Of a stretch of DNA of 64,000 nt, positions 7,564 to 16,204 are shown one piece after another. This stretch comes from Anaerolineales bacterium (GTDB lineage Bacteria > Chloroflexota > Anaerolineae > Anaerolineales > Villigracilaceae), in NCBI GenBank assembly GCA_030583925.1, contig CP129482.1, forward strand, positions 2,666,001 through 2,730,000, given 5' to 3'. The translations under genes were made by a program, and so were the position numbers. Positions within the stretch are counted from its first letter, which is position 1; each line of letters starts with the position of its first letter. The notes under the pieces were generated by a model. That model searched no databases, was not told where the DNA came from, and saw only the letters and a program-made list of their open reading frames with translations.

Positions 7564-8040
7564 ATGGTGCGATTAGTTCCAATGACAGAGAGTGAACTCC
7601 AGATTTATCTCAAACACTCTATTGAAAGTTATGCTCAAGAGCATGTCAAAGCAGGTAATTGGGACTCTTCAGATGCTCTTCAGAAAGCCGAAAAAGAGTT
7701 TCTTCAACTTCTTCCAGAGGGCGTAGCATCCAAAGAACAACATCTCTTGTCAATTGAAGATAGCCATACTGGCTTGAAGGTCGGATTAATTTGGTTTGCC
7801 GAGAAACGCCAAGGATCGCGCCCATTTGCTTTCATCTACGACTTCCTGATTTACGAAGAATATCGAAAGAAAGGCTACGGCAAGCAAACTTTAGCAGCGC
7901 TGGAAGAAAAAGTAAAGGAATTAGGTATAGAAACAATTTCACTTCATGCGTTTGGTCATAATCAAGCCGCCATAAGTTTGTACCAAAAGGCAGGATACGA
8001 AATAACCAACCTTCATATGGCAAAGAAGATAAGCGTTTAG
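7564..8040 (+). CDS. GNAT family N-acetyltransferase (cassette 5)
   Basis: The 158-residue protein has a complete Acetyltransf_1 fold: a beta strand ending AFIYDFLIYEEYRKKGYGKQ (motif A, RxxGxG pyrophosphate loop), then ISLHAFGHNQAAISLYQKAGY (motif B, N and Y of the acetyl-CoA site). AAGGAG lies 9-14 bases upstream of the ATG. It is unrelated in detail to the other two GNATs of the array. The substrate cannot be named. Confidence 0.87.
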   Translation: MVRLVPMTESELQIYLKHSIESYAQEHVKAGNWDSSDALQKAEKEFLQLLPEGVASKEQHLLSIEDSHTGLKVGLIWFAEKRQGSRPFAFIYDFLIYEEYRKKGYGKQTLAALEEKVKELGIETISLHAFGHNQAAISLYQKAGYEITNLHMAKKISV

Positions 8041-8050
8041 AACAAATGCC

Positions 8051-8179
8051 GCCCAACACAGTGCACGCCTGACGCTGGGGACTCGGCGCACATCTCAAGC
8101 AGTTTTCGCTCTTTGGCTTTTTTTCTGCTCAGACGGCTTCGCCGTCCTCGCCCAGCGCAGGTAAGGCACACCATTGGGC
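8051..8179 (+). other. attC: attC5 recombination site with altered R'
   Basis: R'' is a perfect GCCCAAC (8051-8057). R' reads ATTGGGC (8173-8179) instead of GTTGGGC. The changed base is the G next to the normal G/TT crossover, so recombination at this site may be impaired. The remainder, including the central GACGGCTTCGCCGTC hairpin, is like attC1. Confidence 0.85.
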
Positions 8180-8298
8180 GGCAAATACAAAAGCCTAGCC
8201 ACAAGGAGCAAGTGACAAAGAAAATGATCTCAGGCGAAACCATGCTTCAGAAGTAGAATCAATATCATCTTCCCAATTCCATGAGGAGACATGTAGCC

Positions 8299-8838
8299 AT
8301 GACGAATGAGATATTGACCCATAGACTTGCTCGACGCGATGACCTTGAAACTCTCAAAGCAATGATGGAGGCAGCAATCTCTGAGAATCAGAAGGCATTT
8401 CTTGATGAAAGCCAGATTGCATCAAGCAGGGCCATTATGGGGCTTGATACTCAACTTATCGATGATGGGACGTATTTTATTGTTGAAGTCGATGGTCAAT
8501 TGGCGGGCTGTGGCGGATGGAGCCGTCGAGCAACTATGTACGGTGGAGATCAAACGCCAGGACGAAGTGTCGCGCTCCTTGACCCGACCAAAGACGCAGC
8601 ACGAATTCGCGCCATGTACACCCATCCCAATCACACCCGCAAAGGAATAGGGCGGCTGATTATCTCGTTGTGTGAAGAGGCTGCGAAAGCTGAAGGTTTT
8701 ACGAAAATGGAATTAGTAGCAACATTGTCGGGAGAGCCATTGTACCGTGCTTGTGGGTTTGAGCCTTACGAAAACATCGTGGATGATCGTGGCGGCACAG
8801 GAGTTCCACTCTTACGAATGAGAAAATCGTTGACATAA
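8299..8838 (+). CDS. GNAT family N-acetyltransferase (cassette 6)
   Basis: The 179-residue protein has Acetyltransf_1 motifs: GTYFIVEVDGQLAGCGGW, then RIRAMYTHPNHTRKGIGRLI (motif A with RKGIG) and MELVATLSGEPLYRACGFEP (motif B). The ATG at 8299 was preferred over the one at 8281 because GAGGAGA then sits about 10 bases upstream. About 100 bases separate it from attC5, with nothing recognisable in them. The substrate is unknown. Confidence 0.86.
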   Translation: MTNEILTHRLARRDDLETLKAMMEAAISENQKAFLDESQIASSRAIMGLDTQLIDDGTYFIVEVDGQLAGCGGWSRRATMYGGDQTPGRSVALLDPTKDAARIRAMYTHPNHTRKGIGRLIISLCEEAAKAEGFTKMELVATLSGEPLYRACGFEPYENIVDDRGGTGVPLLRMRKSLT

Positions 8839-8844
8839 AATGCC

Positions 8845-8934
8845 GCCCAACGCCGCGGCACCCGAGACTGGTGGGAGTCTGCAAAATAGCGTTGTCTCGT
8901 CTCACCCACCAGCGGGCAACGCTCCTCGTTAGGC
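8845..8934 (+). other. attC: attC6 recombination site (short, different class)
   Basis: R'' GCCCAAC (8845-8851) and R' GTTAGGC (8928-8934) are perfect. The 90-base site lacks the GGACGGCTTCGCCGTCC core. It has its own inner arms (CGAGACTGGTGGGAG against CTCACCCACCAG). The cassette it ends probably came from a different attC lineage. Confidence 0.88.
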
Positions 8935-8952
8935 ACATTCATGAGCAATTAA

Positions 8953-9753
8953 ATGAGAAAGGAAAATCAGAGAGTGAAATCGTCAACTTCAGCCCTATTC
9001 GCCTTTCTAATTCTAGGAATGTATTTGCTCGGCGGATGTACCCCCGCCCCGTCAACGCTCATATCCACTCAAACAAGCACCTTTGTGCCAACTAAAACTA
9101 CCTTACCAACAAGCACTGTAACACCAACTGAAACACCCGTTCCTCCAGCTGCTACAGTTTCAGCGCCTGACAAATCGTTAGAGTATCTGAATGGTGTCGA
9201 AGTTGTGTTTCTCGATACTTTCGACGAGAGGCTGCATCGAGGTCTTTGGCATTTTGGTGCGAGGGTCCAGGTTAAGAATGGCGCAGTAGAAATTACTGGG
9301 AAGGATTGGAACACCATTTACCCCAGTCAGAGTTATACAGAAAGAAGTGGCATAGTCTTCGATTTCTCCTATACAAAGGGCGCTATATTTGAGACTTATA
9401 TCAGTGATGGCGAGTGGAATACAGCGGGCTATAAAACATTTGGTATCTATTTCGAAAAGAACCTGGTCAGAACAAATGCTTGGTCAGGCATAACTTCACT
9501 CGGCGGAGAATTTATTCCAGGAGATTTAGCTCTTAAACCAGATACTGACTACTCGCTGTTGATAGCCATCATCCCCGATGGAGAATTTCTTGTCGTTGTT
9601 TGGCGACCCTCTGACCCTTCGAAAACTCTATACTATCGTGAGCAGATTGGAAAAAATTGGTCCAACCTATTCTGGAATTTCGGAATTGCAGTTGATAGCG
9701 GTACGTTTAAGTTAGACAATTTCAGAGAGCTAAAATTCGATAGTGCGAAATAA
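8953..9753 (+). CDS. Lipoprotein with LamG-like domain (cassette 7)
   Basis: The 266-residue protein has a lipoprotein signal peptide with the lipobox YLLGGC (Cys29), then a Thr/Pro-rich linker (about 30-72). The globular part begins EVVFLDTFDE and continues with alternating strands. The pattern DTFD...W...G...V.NG...I and a final GTFKLDNF is that of concanavalin A-like (LamG/DUF1080-type) jelly-roll domains, which often bind carbohydrate. A GTG at 8974 is an alternative start. The linker style resembles Chloroflexota lipoproteins, so this cassette may have been captured from a related host. Confidence 0.7.
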   Translation: MRKENQRVKSSTSALFAFLILGMYLLGGCTPAPSTLISTQTSTFVPTKTTLPTSTVTPTETPVPPAATVSAPDKSLEYLNGVEVVFLDTFDERLHRGLWHFGARVQVKNGAVEITGKDWNTIYPSQSYTERSGIVFDFSYTKGAIFETYISDGEWNTAGYKTFGIYFEKNLVRTNAWSGITSLGGEFIPGDLALKPDTDYSLLIAIIPDGEFLVVVWRPSDPSKTLYYREQIGKNWSNLFWNFGIAVDSGTFKLDNFRELKFDSAK

Positions 9754-9791
9754 AGCGATGATGTTTCCGTGCGTTTCCACATCACAATTGC

Positions 9792-9924
9792 GCTCAACAA
9801 AGTATGTAGCTGACGCCGGAGATTCTGTACGGACATCCCAAGCAGTTTCACACGCCTTGTCTTTTTTCTGGTTGGACGGCGTTCCGCCGTCCGCCCCCAG
9901 CGCAAGTAACGCAAACCGCTAACA
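9792..9924 (+). other. attC: attC7, last site of the first array
   Basis: R'' is GCTCAAC (9792-9798). The core hairpin is GGACGGCGTTCCGCCGTCC. R' reads GCTAACA (9918-9924), well off consensus, and overlaps the stop codon of the chromosomal gene on the other strand. It marks the end of the cassette array. Confidence 0.8.
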
Positions 9925-11931
9925 AGGCAACTCTTGAACAATCCGCTCGATCCACTTCATATCCGCTGAGGGGAATTCGGCAAAGCGGTACCAATTGGTG
10001 CAGAGCATCCGTTTCTGGCGCGAGGTTAAGTTCGCGGCGGCGATGGTTAGATCGTATGCGGATTGCCAGTCGCCGGTTTGGGCGTACGCTTCGATGAAAG
10101 GGATGTGCTCAGCGCCGTACCCCGGGCTAAAACCAAGTTGCTGCGCTTGCTCGTACAGGTCAAGGACTGTATCCCAATCCTGCGTTTGACGGGCGAGATC
10201 CGCTTTCTGGAAGAAATAACACCACGTGTGAGGCGGTTCGGGCCCGAAAACGTCCGTATCGGGCGAGGCAGGCGAAGGTCCGGGGATGATGCGGGAAAGA
10301 TCGGACACAGGGATGAGTTTATCGCTTCCGTCATCCAATAAAGGATCGTACGCGTAGATCGTATCCAGAATCCGCAGGCAAGATGCGTCGGTTTGATGAA
10401 GGATGGAGATCACGTCGGATGTATTGCCGATAAACGCCACATTGCGGACGCGTTCCTTGATGGGCGTGTTCGGTTGGAAATACATTTCATACTCGGGGGT
10501 CACGAACATATACGGCATCAAACCGTCTTTGACTTGAAAATGATACAAAATATTGATCGCCCAGGTCGCATCCAGATCGTGCGTGATCATGTATGACGGA
10601 TAGCCAAAACTGTACACTGCCGTATCCGCTTGCAATGCCGGCGCGCGCCAATACAATTGCCAATAGTATTCGGGTTGGATCGTCCAATCGCGGCGGTAGA
10701 CATTCGTGATCCAGACCTGCGTCGCTACCGAAAACATAAGCAGGAAACCAAAGATCCATTTTTGCCCGGCGGGACGAACCAACAAAAGTGCGAGACCGAC
10801 AACCGTTAAACAAGCGCCGAACATGGGGGCAAGGGTGAAGCGCACATTCCAACCGCCCGTGCTGACCTCTTTGCCGATTGCCCAGATCGGGAGCGCGCTC
10901 GTAACGAACATCAAAAGACCGATCAAGATCACCGACACGGGAGAGGGACGGTTCGACGCCTCTTCCTCGCTCGTGTTGTAAAAGAAGGAAAGCGCAAGCG
11001 CGAACAGCGCGCCTACCCCGAACGCAAACCAGGCGATCCGTTGCTGGAAGGTAAAACCGCCAAAGCCAATGATGGCGTCTGTCCATACTTGGACGGTCGA
11101 ATACAAGACATCCAGCGCGACCCGGTTGAAGAAATCCAACACAGTTGCGATAAAAGAACCTTGAAGGTCGCCCAGGGTCGCGGCAAATTTTCCGACGGGA
11201 CTTGAAGTCTGAAAAACAGAGGGATAGTAGATAAAGCGAGCCCAGAGAAAGAACGCTGTGATCAGTATATACGGCAGGGAATACAGCGCCGCCTTCCGCA
11301 GTAGCTGAGAATCCTTTTTACTTCCATTTGTAACAAGTATCCAGATCAAAACGGGACGCGCGAGTTCAAGACCTGAAAAGTATTCTATTGTAAAAAGGTG
11401 CAGGAAGGTGATGATCCACGATAGCGGAAAAAGCCAACGCGCCGACGCCGGTCGCTTGATGGCAAGCGCCATCAGGTATAGAGATAAAGCGAAGAGACAC
11501 AACGCCATGATATGACGCGAGAACGCGGCGGATTGCGCTTGTTGAACAAAGCCCGGATAAACGATCAACAGCGCGCCGAGCCAATAGATTTGTTTCTTGT
11601 ATTGGGACCACACTTGAATCATGGCGTAGACAAAAAACAAAACTCCCGCCCAACGAAGCAACAACGTGACAACCTGCCAGCCGATTGGGTTCGAGCCGAC
11701 AAGGAAATGGATCAACTGGTACGTCCACGGAAACGGACGGTCGTCGGCGTAGAAGCCGGGTTGAAGCGTGGGAGCGAGTTTGGTAAAGAATACGACTTCC
11801 CAATCCGACCAGTAATAACCGAGGGCGGTCAACGTATATCCATACGTCAGAGCCGCAATCAAAAATAAAGCCATTGGATAAAACCATGGCTTTTCAGAAA
11901 TCGTCTTCAATTTTCCAAAACTCGATTTCAT
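9919..11931 (-). CDS. Large multi-spanning membrane protein with TPR-like C-terminus
   Basis: The 670-residue protein starts with a cytoplasmic tail and then has about ten hydrophobic segments up to about residue 400. Early acidic residues follow the first helix (YYWSDWEVV), and a lumenal-looking half follows. This layout resembles GT-C fold glycosyltransferases (PMT/ArnT-like), but no catalytic motif is certain. The last 110 residues (DLARQTQDWDTVLDLYEQAQQ, AYAQTGDWQSAYDLTIAAAN) look like two TPR units. Its start overlaps the stop of the upstream zinc-ribbon gene by four bases (ATGA), so the two are co-transcribed. Its stop lies inside the R' box of attC7. Confidence 0.65.
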   Translation of the reverse strand: MKSSFGKLKTISEKPWFYPMALFLIAALTYGYTLTALGYYWSDWEVVFFTKLAPTLQPGFYADDRPFPWTYQLIHFLVGSNPIGWQVVTLLLRWAGVLFFVYAMIQVWSQYKKQIYWLGALLIVYPGFVQQAQSAAFSRHIMALCLFALSLYLMALAIKRPASARWLFPLSWIITFLHLFTIEYFSGLELARPVLIWILVTNGSKKDSQLLRKAALYSLPYILITAFFLWARFIYYPSVFQTSSPVGKFAATLGDLQGSFIATVLDFFNRVALDVLYSTVQVWTDAIIGFGGFTFQQRIAWFAFGVGALFALALSFFYNTSEEEASNRPSPVSVILIGLLMFVTSALPIWAIGKEVSTGGWNVRFTLAPMFGACLTVVGLALLLVRPAGQKWIFGFLLMFSVATQVWITNVYRRDWTIQPEYYWQLYWRAPALQADTAVYSFGYPSYMITHDLDATWAINILYHFQVKDGLMPYMFVTPEYEMYFQPNTPIKERVRNVAFIGNTSDVISILHQTDASCLRILDTIYAYDPLLDDGSDKLIPVSDLSRIIPGPSPASPDTDVFGPEPPHTWCYFFQKADLARQTQDWDTVLDLYEQAQQLGFSPGYGAEHIPFIEAYAQTGDWQSAYDLTIAAANLTSRQKRMLCTNWYRFAEFPSADMKWIERIVQELPC

Positions 11932-12449
11932 CCCTTTACTTCTTCCTCGTCATTCTCGATTTTCAGGCTTTTCAACGCATCATCCACACTGATGCCCTCG
12001 CCGCGGCGCATACCGGCGGCGGGAGTCCCGCAATACGGGCAGATATTCCACGGCAGTTCCATCAGGCGGTTGCAATTCTCGCAGTTTTTCTTCAATTTCG
12101 TGTGGCAATTCGGGCAGACTTGCCAATCGTCTTTGACGCGGCGCTCGCAACCGGGACAAAGCGGGAGGTCTTCGAGCGCTTGGAGCAACGCTTCTTCCTC
12201 CAGTGTTTTTTGGTAATCCTCTTCGAGCGTTTTCGGCGGGCGGAGGATGAGATACACCAACACGCCGGGCAGGCTCAACACCGCCACAAGCAGAGTTGCC
12301 AGCGTCTGCACCAACGGGTCGCGCGCCCGTGTGCGGATGTCGCGGTACGTCCACACCACGAGCGAAATCCACAGCGCGGCGAGGAACGCGCCGCCGAAGC
12401 CGGTCAGCACGAGGAGGAGGTTGCTGAGGAAAGAGGGATCGAAAGTCAT
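11928..12449 (-). CDS. Membrane protein with double zinc ribbon
   Basis: The 173-residue protein has two N-terminal transmembrane helices (about 8-30 and 45-70). The cytoplasmic part has four CxxC knuckles (CPGC, CPNC, CENC, CPYC), which make two zinc ribbons of the DZANK type. The C-terminus is acidic. Such proteins are thought to mediate protein contacts; no function is known. Its translational coupling (ATGA overlap) to the large membrane protein downstream suggests a joint role. Confidence 0.75.
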   Translation of the reverse strand: MTFDPSFLSNLLLVLTGFGGAFLAALWISLVVWTYRDIRTRARDPLVQTLATLLVAVLSLPGVLVYLILRPPKTLEEDYQKTLEEEALLQALEDLPLCPGCERRVKDDWQVCPNCHTKLKKNCENCNRLMELPWNICPYCGTPAAGMRRGEGISVDDALKSLKIENDEEEVKG

Positions 12450-12460
12450 AAATGCTGAAT

Positions 12461-12501
12461 GTCGTTGCGACGAAGCAATCTCCTACATGACTAGCAATGA
12501 C
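12461..12501. repeat. Degenerate copy of the ATTGCGAG...CTCGCAAT repeat
   Basis: The words GTCGTTGCGACGAAGCAATCTCC and AGCAATGAC match the dispersed inverted repeat seen intact at 47616-47710 and 52674-52759. The rest of the 12450-12613 gap holds nothing recognisable. Confidence 0.6.
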
Positions 12502-12613
12502 AATCTGATGGTATTTTATCTCATAATCGCGTCAATCATGAGGAACCGGGAGTTTCTTGGCAAACAGGAAATTGCTTCGACCCGCTTCGCAGGTCTCGCA
12601 CTGATTTGAACGG

Positions 12614-13864
12614 CTAGGGCCAATCGTGACGGAAACTCCACTCGCCGTCGCCCTGGTCAACATACGAGCGCGAACCGATGACTTCGTAAAACGTGATGCC
12701 CGGTCGCATGTAGATGGGCGAACCGCCGAGCGTGGTCAACAAAAGAGGCTGGTCGCGATTCGTCCGATACCACTTCGCAAGGATTCCCACGCCGTCGCGG
12801 AACACGTATGCTTCGCCGGAGCCTGTCAGGTCAATTTGAAAAACTTCATCATCTTCATCATACGCATTTGCAAACGTGTGCGTGACGAACAAAACGATCA
12901 CATTCGAAGCGCCGACCTGCGCGCCGGTCACGCGATCCACCAGCGGAGCAAACTCATCCTCGCCGTCGCGTGAATCGTTGATCTCTTGATAACGATAATA
13001 GAGATGCAAATTAGAGTTGTATTCCCAGTAGTGATACGAATCTACCGAATAATACGTGTTGATCTTCGTGCCGGGCAGGTCGCCAGCCGGCGCGGCGTCG
13101 CTGTAATAGCCGTTGCGAATATATGGATGATTGTTATCCATGCCATTGTTCGTCACACAGTCTTTCCAACGCACAGTATCGAAATAGGAATTGTTATATT
13201 CCTCCACTGTGTTGATGCGCTCAGGCAAAAAATGGAACGGTGGACAAAGTCCATTCGTGGGCGTGACGAGAAATTTTGCAAAATCGCTCGCTTTGAAATA
13301 ATCCAACTCGCGCGGATCGGCAAACTTGAACACAAGATATGCCTGATACATGCGCTGGATGTGTTCATCGAAATAACGCCCCGAACGGACGGGTCCCACC
13401 CACTCCGAGTCGTTGCCGTAAAATACGGCGATGAAACGCGTCAAGCCGTCTTCGATGTAATATTCAAAGACTTGATCCGCCAGTGTGAGCCCCGATTGCG
13501 GACGCATGTAACGCGGATAGTTCGCCACCTTGATCGCCATCGGGCGGCGGTTCAACAACGACGGGTCGGCTGGCGGCAAACCAGTCAGCGGATTCAACGC
13601 CCCGGAGATCGCGAACGAGTTGACGTCCACTCCTTCGGGCAGAGTTTCGGGTAGGATTACGATTTCAGTGGGAATAGGAGTCGTTGTCGGCAGGTTGAGC
13701 GGCGTGGGAGCCGGAGCAGAAAAAAGCGGGTCCGATTCGGCGCTTCCCTGAGGCTGAAACGGCGTCGGCGAGGGAATCCCCTCCGCAGATACGTCGCTGG
13801 ATTTTCCATTACATCCGCTTAACGCTAACGCCGCGATCAAAACCAAAGTGTGAGAAAAACGCAT
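12614..13864 (-). CDS. DUF3048 domain lipoprotein (YerB-like)
   Basis: The 416-residue protein starts MRFSHTLVLI and has a lipobox (LALSGC). A Pro/Thr-rich linker leads to a DUF3048 domain recognised by NPLTGLPP, RRPMAIKVANYPRYMRPQSG and ADQVFEYYIEDGLTRF. The second half continues with the DUF3048 C-terminal part to the end (GSRSYVDQGDGEWSFRHDWP). DUF3048 proteins include Bacillus YerB and have no established biochemical role; they are probably anchored outside the membrane. The ATG at 13864 is preferred over one nine codons upstream because it starts a normal signal peptide. Confidence 0.85.
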   Translation of the reverse strand: MRFSHTLVLIAALALSGCNGKSSDVSAEGIPSPTPFQPQGSAESDPLFSAPAPTPLNLPTTTPIPTEIVILPETLPEGVDVNSFAISGALNPLTGLPPADPSLLNRRPMAIKVANYPRYMRPQSGLTLADQVFEYYIEDGLTRFIAVFYGNDSEWVGPVRSGRYFDEHIQRMYQAYLVFKFADPRELDYFKASDFAKFLVTPTNGLCPPFHFLPERINTVEEYNNSYFDTVRWKDCVTNNGMDNNHPYIRNGYYSDAAPAGDLPGTKINTYYSVDSYHYWEYNSNLHLYYRYQEINDSRDGEDEFAPLVDRVTGAQVGASNVIVLFVTHTFANAYDEDDEVFQIDLTGSGEAYVFRDGVGILAKWYRTNRDQPLLLTTLGGSPIYMRPGITFYEVIGSRSYVDQGDGEWSFRHDWP

Positions 13865-13933
13865 GGCATGATTGTACAACAAAGGGCGCATCGTGCAAAC
13901 CTTGAGGGCGTCTACAAGGATCGCCTATTTTTT

Positions 13934-13975
13934 TAGCCACAGAGATCGCTGAGTTGTCTGTGCGCTCTGTGGCTA
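13934..13975. repeat. GCCACAGAG inverted repeat
   Basis: TAGCCACAGAG (13934-13944) pairs with CTCTGTGGCTA (13965-13975), a perfect 11-bp stem. Related copies occur at 48821-48880 and, as loose fragments, around 25855-25930. This belongs to a dispersed intergenic repeat family. The rest of 13865-14044 holds no gene. Confidence 0.75.
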
Positions 13976-14044
13976 AATTAACAACATCAAAGATTCGACA
14001 GACCGAGCGCGAGCCTGCCGAAGTGCTGATAGAATTGTAATTGC

Positions 14045-15610
14045 ATGGTCATTCTCATCACAGTTGGAATCCTCCTGCTCACATCCATCATCGTGTTAGC
14101 GTTGCGGATCTTTTTCCCTGCGTTCCGATCCACGTGGCTCGTCGCCACTAGCGGAGGAATTTTATCGTTTGCCAGCGTCTTCGCGTGGTTGATCTATCCG
14201 TCGGCGCAATTGCAATTTTCCATCTGGCAACCCATCTCGCTCTTCAAGCAATCGCCGGCGTTTCTCGCCGACGGAATTGCATGGGCGTTCGCGTTGAGTA
14301 TCGTTGCGCTCGCGCTGGCGATCATCCTCACGGCAGTGGCGCGCAGTAATTTTCCGAGTCCGTTGGCATGGTCGGGCATTCTGGCGTTGGCATCGCTCGG
14401 CGTACTCGCCGTCACTGCCGACAACCCATTGACCCTTGCATTGATCTGGGCCGCGCTCGATCTTGTCGAATTGATCATCCAACTGCGCTTTGTCGAAGAC
14501 CCAAAACTGAGCGAGCGCGTCGTCATCGCCTTTGCCTCGCGAGCGACGGGCATCTTGGTTCTCTTGTGGGCAAACATAGTCAGCGTTGCCGACGGCGTCA
14601 GTCTTGATTTTCGATCCGCATCGCCGCAAGCAGGGCTATATCTTCTGCTCGCGGCAGGTTTGCGCGTCGGCGTCCTTCCGCTTCACCTTCCATATGCCGG
14701 AGAGTCGGTCCTGCGTCGCGGCGTCGGCACCGCGCTACGCGCGATCACCGCGGCTTCAAGTTTGATTCTGCTCGCGCGTATCCCCGCGGGAAGCATCGCT
14801 CCGCAATACGCGCCGTACTTGCTTATGTTCACCGCGCTCGCCGCAGTTTACGGCGGCTGGATGTGGCTGCGTGCGCCGGACGAACTCACCGGCAGACCCT
14901 ATTGGCTGATCGGCATCGGCTCGCTCGCGGTCGCGGCGGCGCTGCGCGGGAATCCCGCCGGCGCGGCGGCGTGGGGTTGCGCGCTCATCCTGTGCGGCGG
15001 CGTTCTCTTCTTATCCTCCGAACCGAATCAATGGCTGGTGCGCGGTCTCTGGATTGCGGCGTTCGGCATGTCCGCGCTTCCGTTTTCACTCACCGCCACC
15101 GGCTGGAACAGTGGCGGCGGGAGTTTTTTTCTCGCGTGGCTTCCGCTCATCGCCGCGCATGCCATGTTGCTCGCGGGTTTCATCCGCCACATTGTGCGCC
15201 CGCCCGCGCCGCGCGTCCGCTTTGAAGAGCAACCCATCTGGGCAAAGAATATCTACCCCATTGGAATTTTTCTTCTTTTGTTGACAATTCTCCTGCTCGG
15301 ACTTTTCGGCTGGGACGCGTCGCTCCAATTTGGAAATCTATTCGCTAGCGGCATCGCCTCTCTCCTGACCTTCGGCTTGGTCTGGTTTACGCCGCGTTTG
15401 CGCGTCCTCAACCCGGTCCGCGCGCATTGGGTGCGACCCACTAACCCAACGTGGTTCGATTGGGGCTATCAAGCCTTGTGGAATCTTTACCAACAGACGG
15501 GACGCCTCAGTAACGTGTTCGCGAAAATCCTCGAGGGCGAAAGCGGCATCATGTGGACGTTACTCTTCCTCGCCCTCTTCATTTCATTCTTCGCGCGAGG
15601 CAATCCATAG
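14045..15610 (+). CDS. Proton-conducting membrane protein, NuoL/MrpA/HyfB-like
   Basis: The 521-residue protein is almost wholly hydrophobic, with about 14 helices. It aligns in style with proton-translocating subunits of complex I and Mrp antiporters (PF00361): a helix carrying DNPLTLALIWAALDLVE, then GLRVGVLPLHLPYAGESVLRRGVGTALRA, the segment that follows the conserved lysine/histidine helix. Its stop and the ATG of the next gene are adjacent (TAG ATG). It is the first of three coupled genes resembling an antiporter membrane arm, with no soluble dehydrogenase or hydrogenase gene nearby. Confidence 0.8.
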   Translation: MVILITVGILLLTSIIVLALRIFFPAFRSTWLVATSGGILSFASVFAWLIYPSAQLQFSIWQPISLFKQSPAFLADGIAWAFALSIVALALAIILTAVARSNFPSPLAWSGILALASLGVLAVTADNPLTLALIWAALDLVELIIQLRFVEDPKLSERVVIAFASRATGILVLLWANIVSVADGVSLDFRSASPQAGLYLLLAAGLRVGVLPLHLPYAGESVLRRGVGTALRAITAASSLILLARIPAGSIAPQYAPYLLMFTALAAVYGGWMWLRAPDELTGRPYWLIGIGSLAVAAALRGNPAGAAAWGCALILCGGVLFLSSEPNQWLVRGLWIAAFGMSALPFSLTATGWNSGGGSFFLAWLPLIAAHAMLLAGFIRHIVRPPAPRVRFEEQPIWAKNIYPIGIFLLLLTILLLGLFGWDASLQFGNLFASGIASLLTFGLVWFTPRLRVLNPVRAHWVRPTNPTWFDWGYQALWNLYQQTGRLSNVFAKILEGESGIMWTLLFLALFISFFARGNP

Positions 15611-16204
15611 ATGATCGTCCTCGAATGGATCGCAGTCGCGGTCATCCTCGTCACTTCGGTGGGAATGCTCGTCGCGCGCGATTGGCGCGTGAGCGTTTCG
15701 TTTCTCGCGGCTCAATATCTCGCCGCGTTCGTCTTGTTGCTTCCGCATTTACCGCTCGGCATGGCCTCGGCGAAAGTGGTGGCAGGCTGGATGTCCTGCG
15801 CCATCATCGGTATGACGCGTTCCGACCTGCACGACGACACAAACGACGAAGGCATCTGGCCCCGCGGACGACTCTTCCGCCTGTTCGCGGCGGCGATGGT
15901 GGGAATCATCGTCGCCGGCGCAACCTCCGGCGTGGATAACATCATGGCAGACGCCGGCTTGCCGGTCACCGGCGGGGCGTTGTTATTGGTTGGCATGGGC
16001 GCGCTCCACTTGGGCATCACCTCGAATATCCTGCGCGTCACCCAGGGGTTATTGACCGTCGTCACCGGCTTCGAAGTGTTATACGCCACCGTGGAAGGTT
16101 CTGTATTGGTCGCCGCCCTGCTTGCCATCATCACGCTCGGGCTGGCGCTCGTCGGCGCGTACTTGATGCTTGCCTCCAACTCCAACGCAACGGAGAATCC
16201 ATGA
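15611..16204 (+). CDS. Small membrane subunit, NuoK/HyfE-like
   Basis: The 197-residue protein has about six transmembrane helices. Size and position between two NuoL/NuoN-type genes suggest a HyfE- or NuoJ/K-like subunit. The helix with GALLLVGMGALHLG and the following TSNILRVTQGLLTVVTGFEVLYA agree with this, though no diagnostic residue is certain. A cytoplasmic loop carries DDTNDEG. It overlaps the next gene by four bases (ATGA). Confidence 0.65.
   Translation: MIVLEWIAVAVILVTSVGMLVARDWRVSVSFLAAQYLAAFVLLLPHLPLGMASAKVVAGWMSCAIIGMTRSDLHDDTNDEGIWPRGRLFRLFAAAMVGIIVAGATSGVDNIMADAGLPVTGGALLLVGMGALHLGITSNILRVTQGLLTVVTGFEVLYATVEGSVLVAALLAIITLGLALVGAYLMLASNSNATENP

Noticed and set aside
3440..9924. 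The 130-base repeats as REP elements or CRISPR
   Set aside because: They carry R''/R' boxes (GCCCAAC...GTTGGGC), alternate with single genes and follow intI and attI, so they are attC sites.
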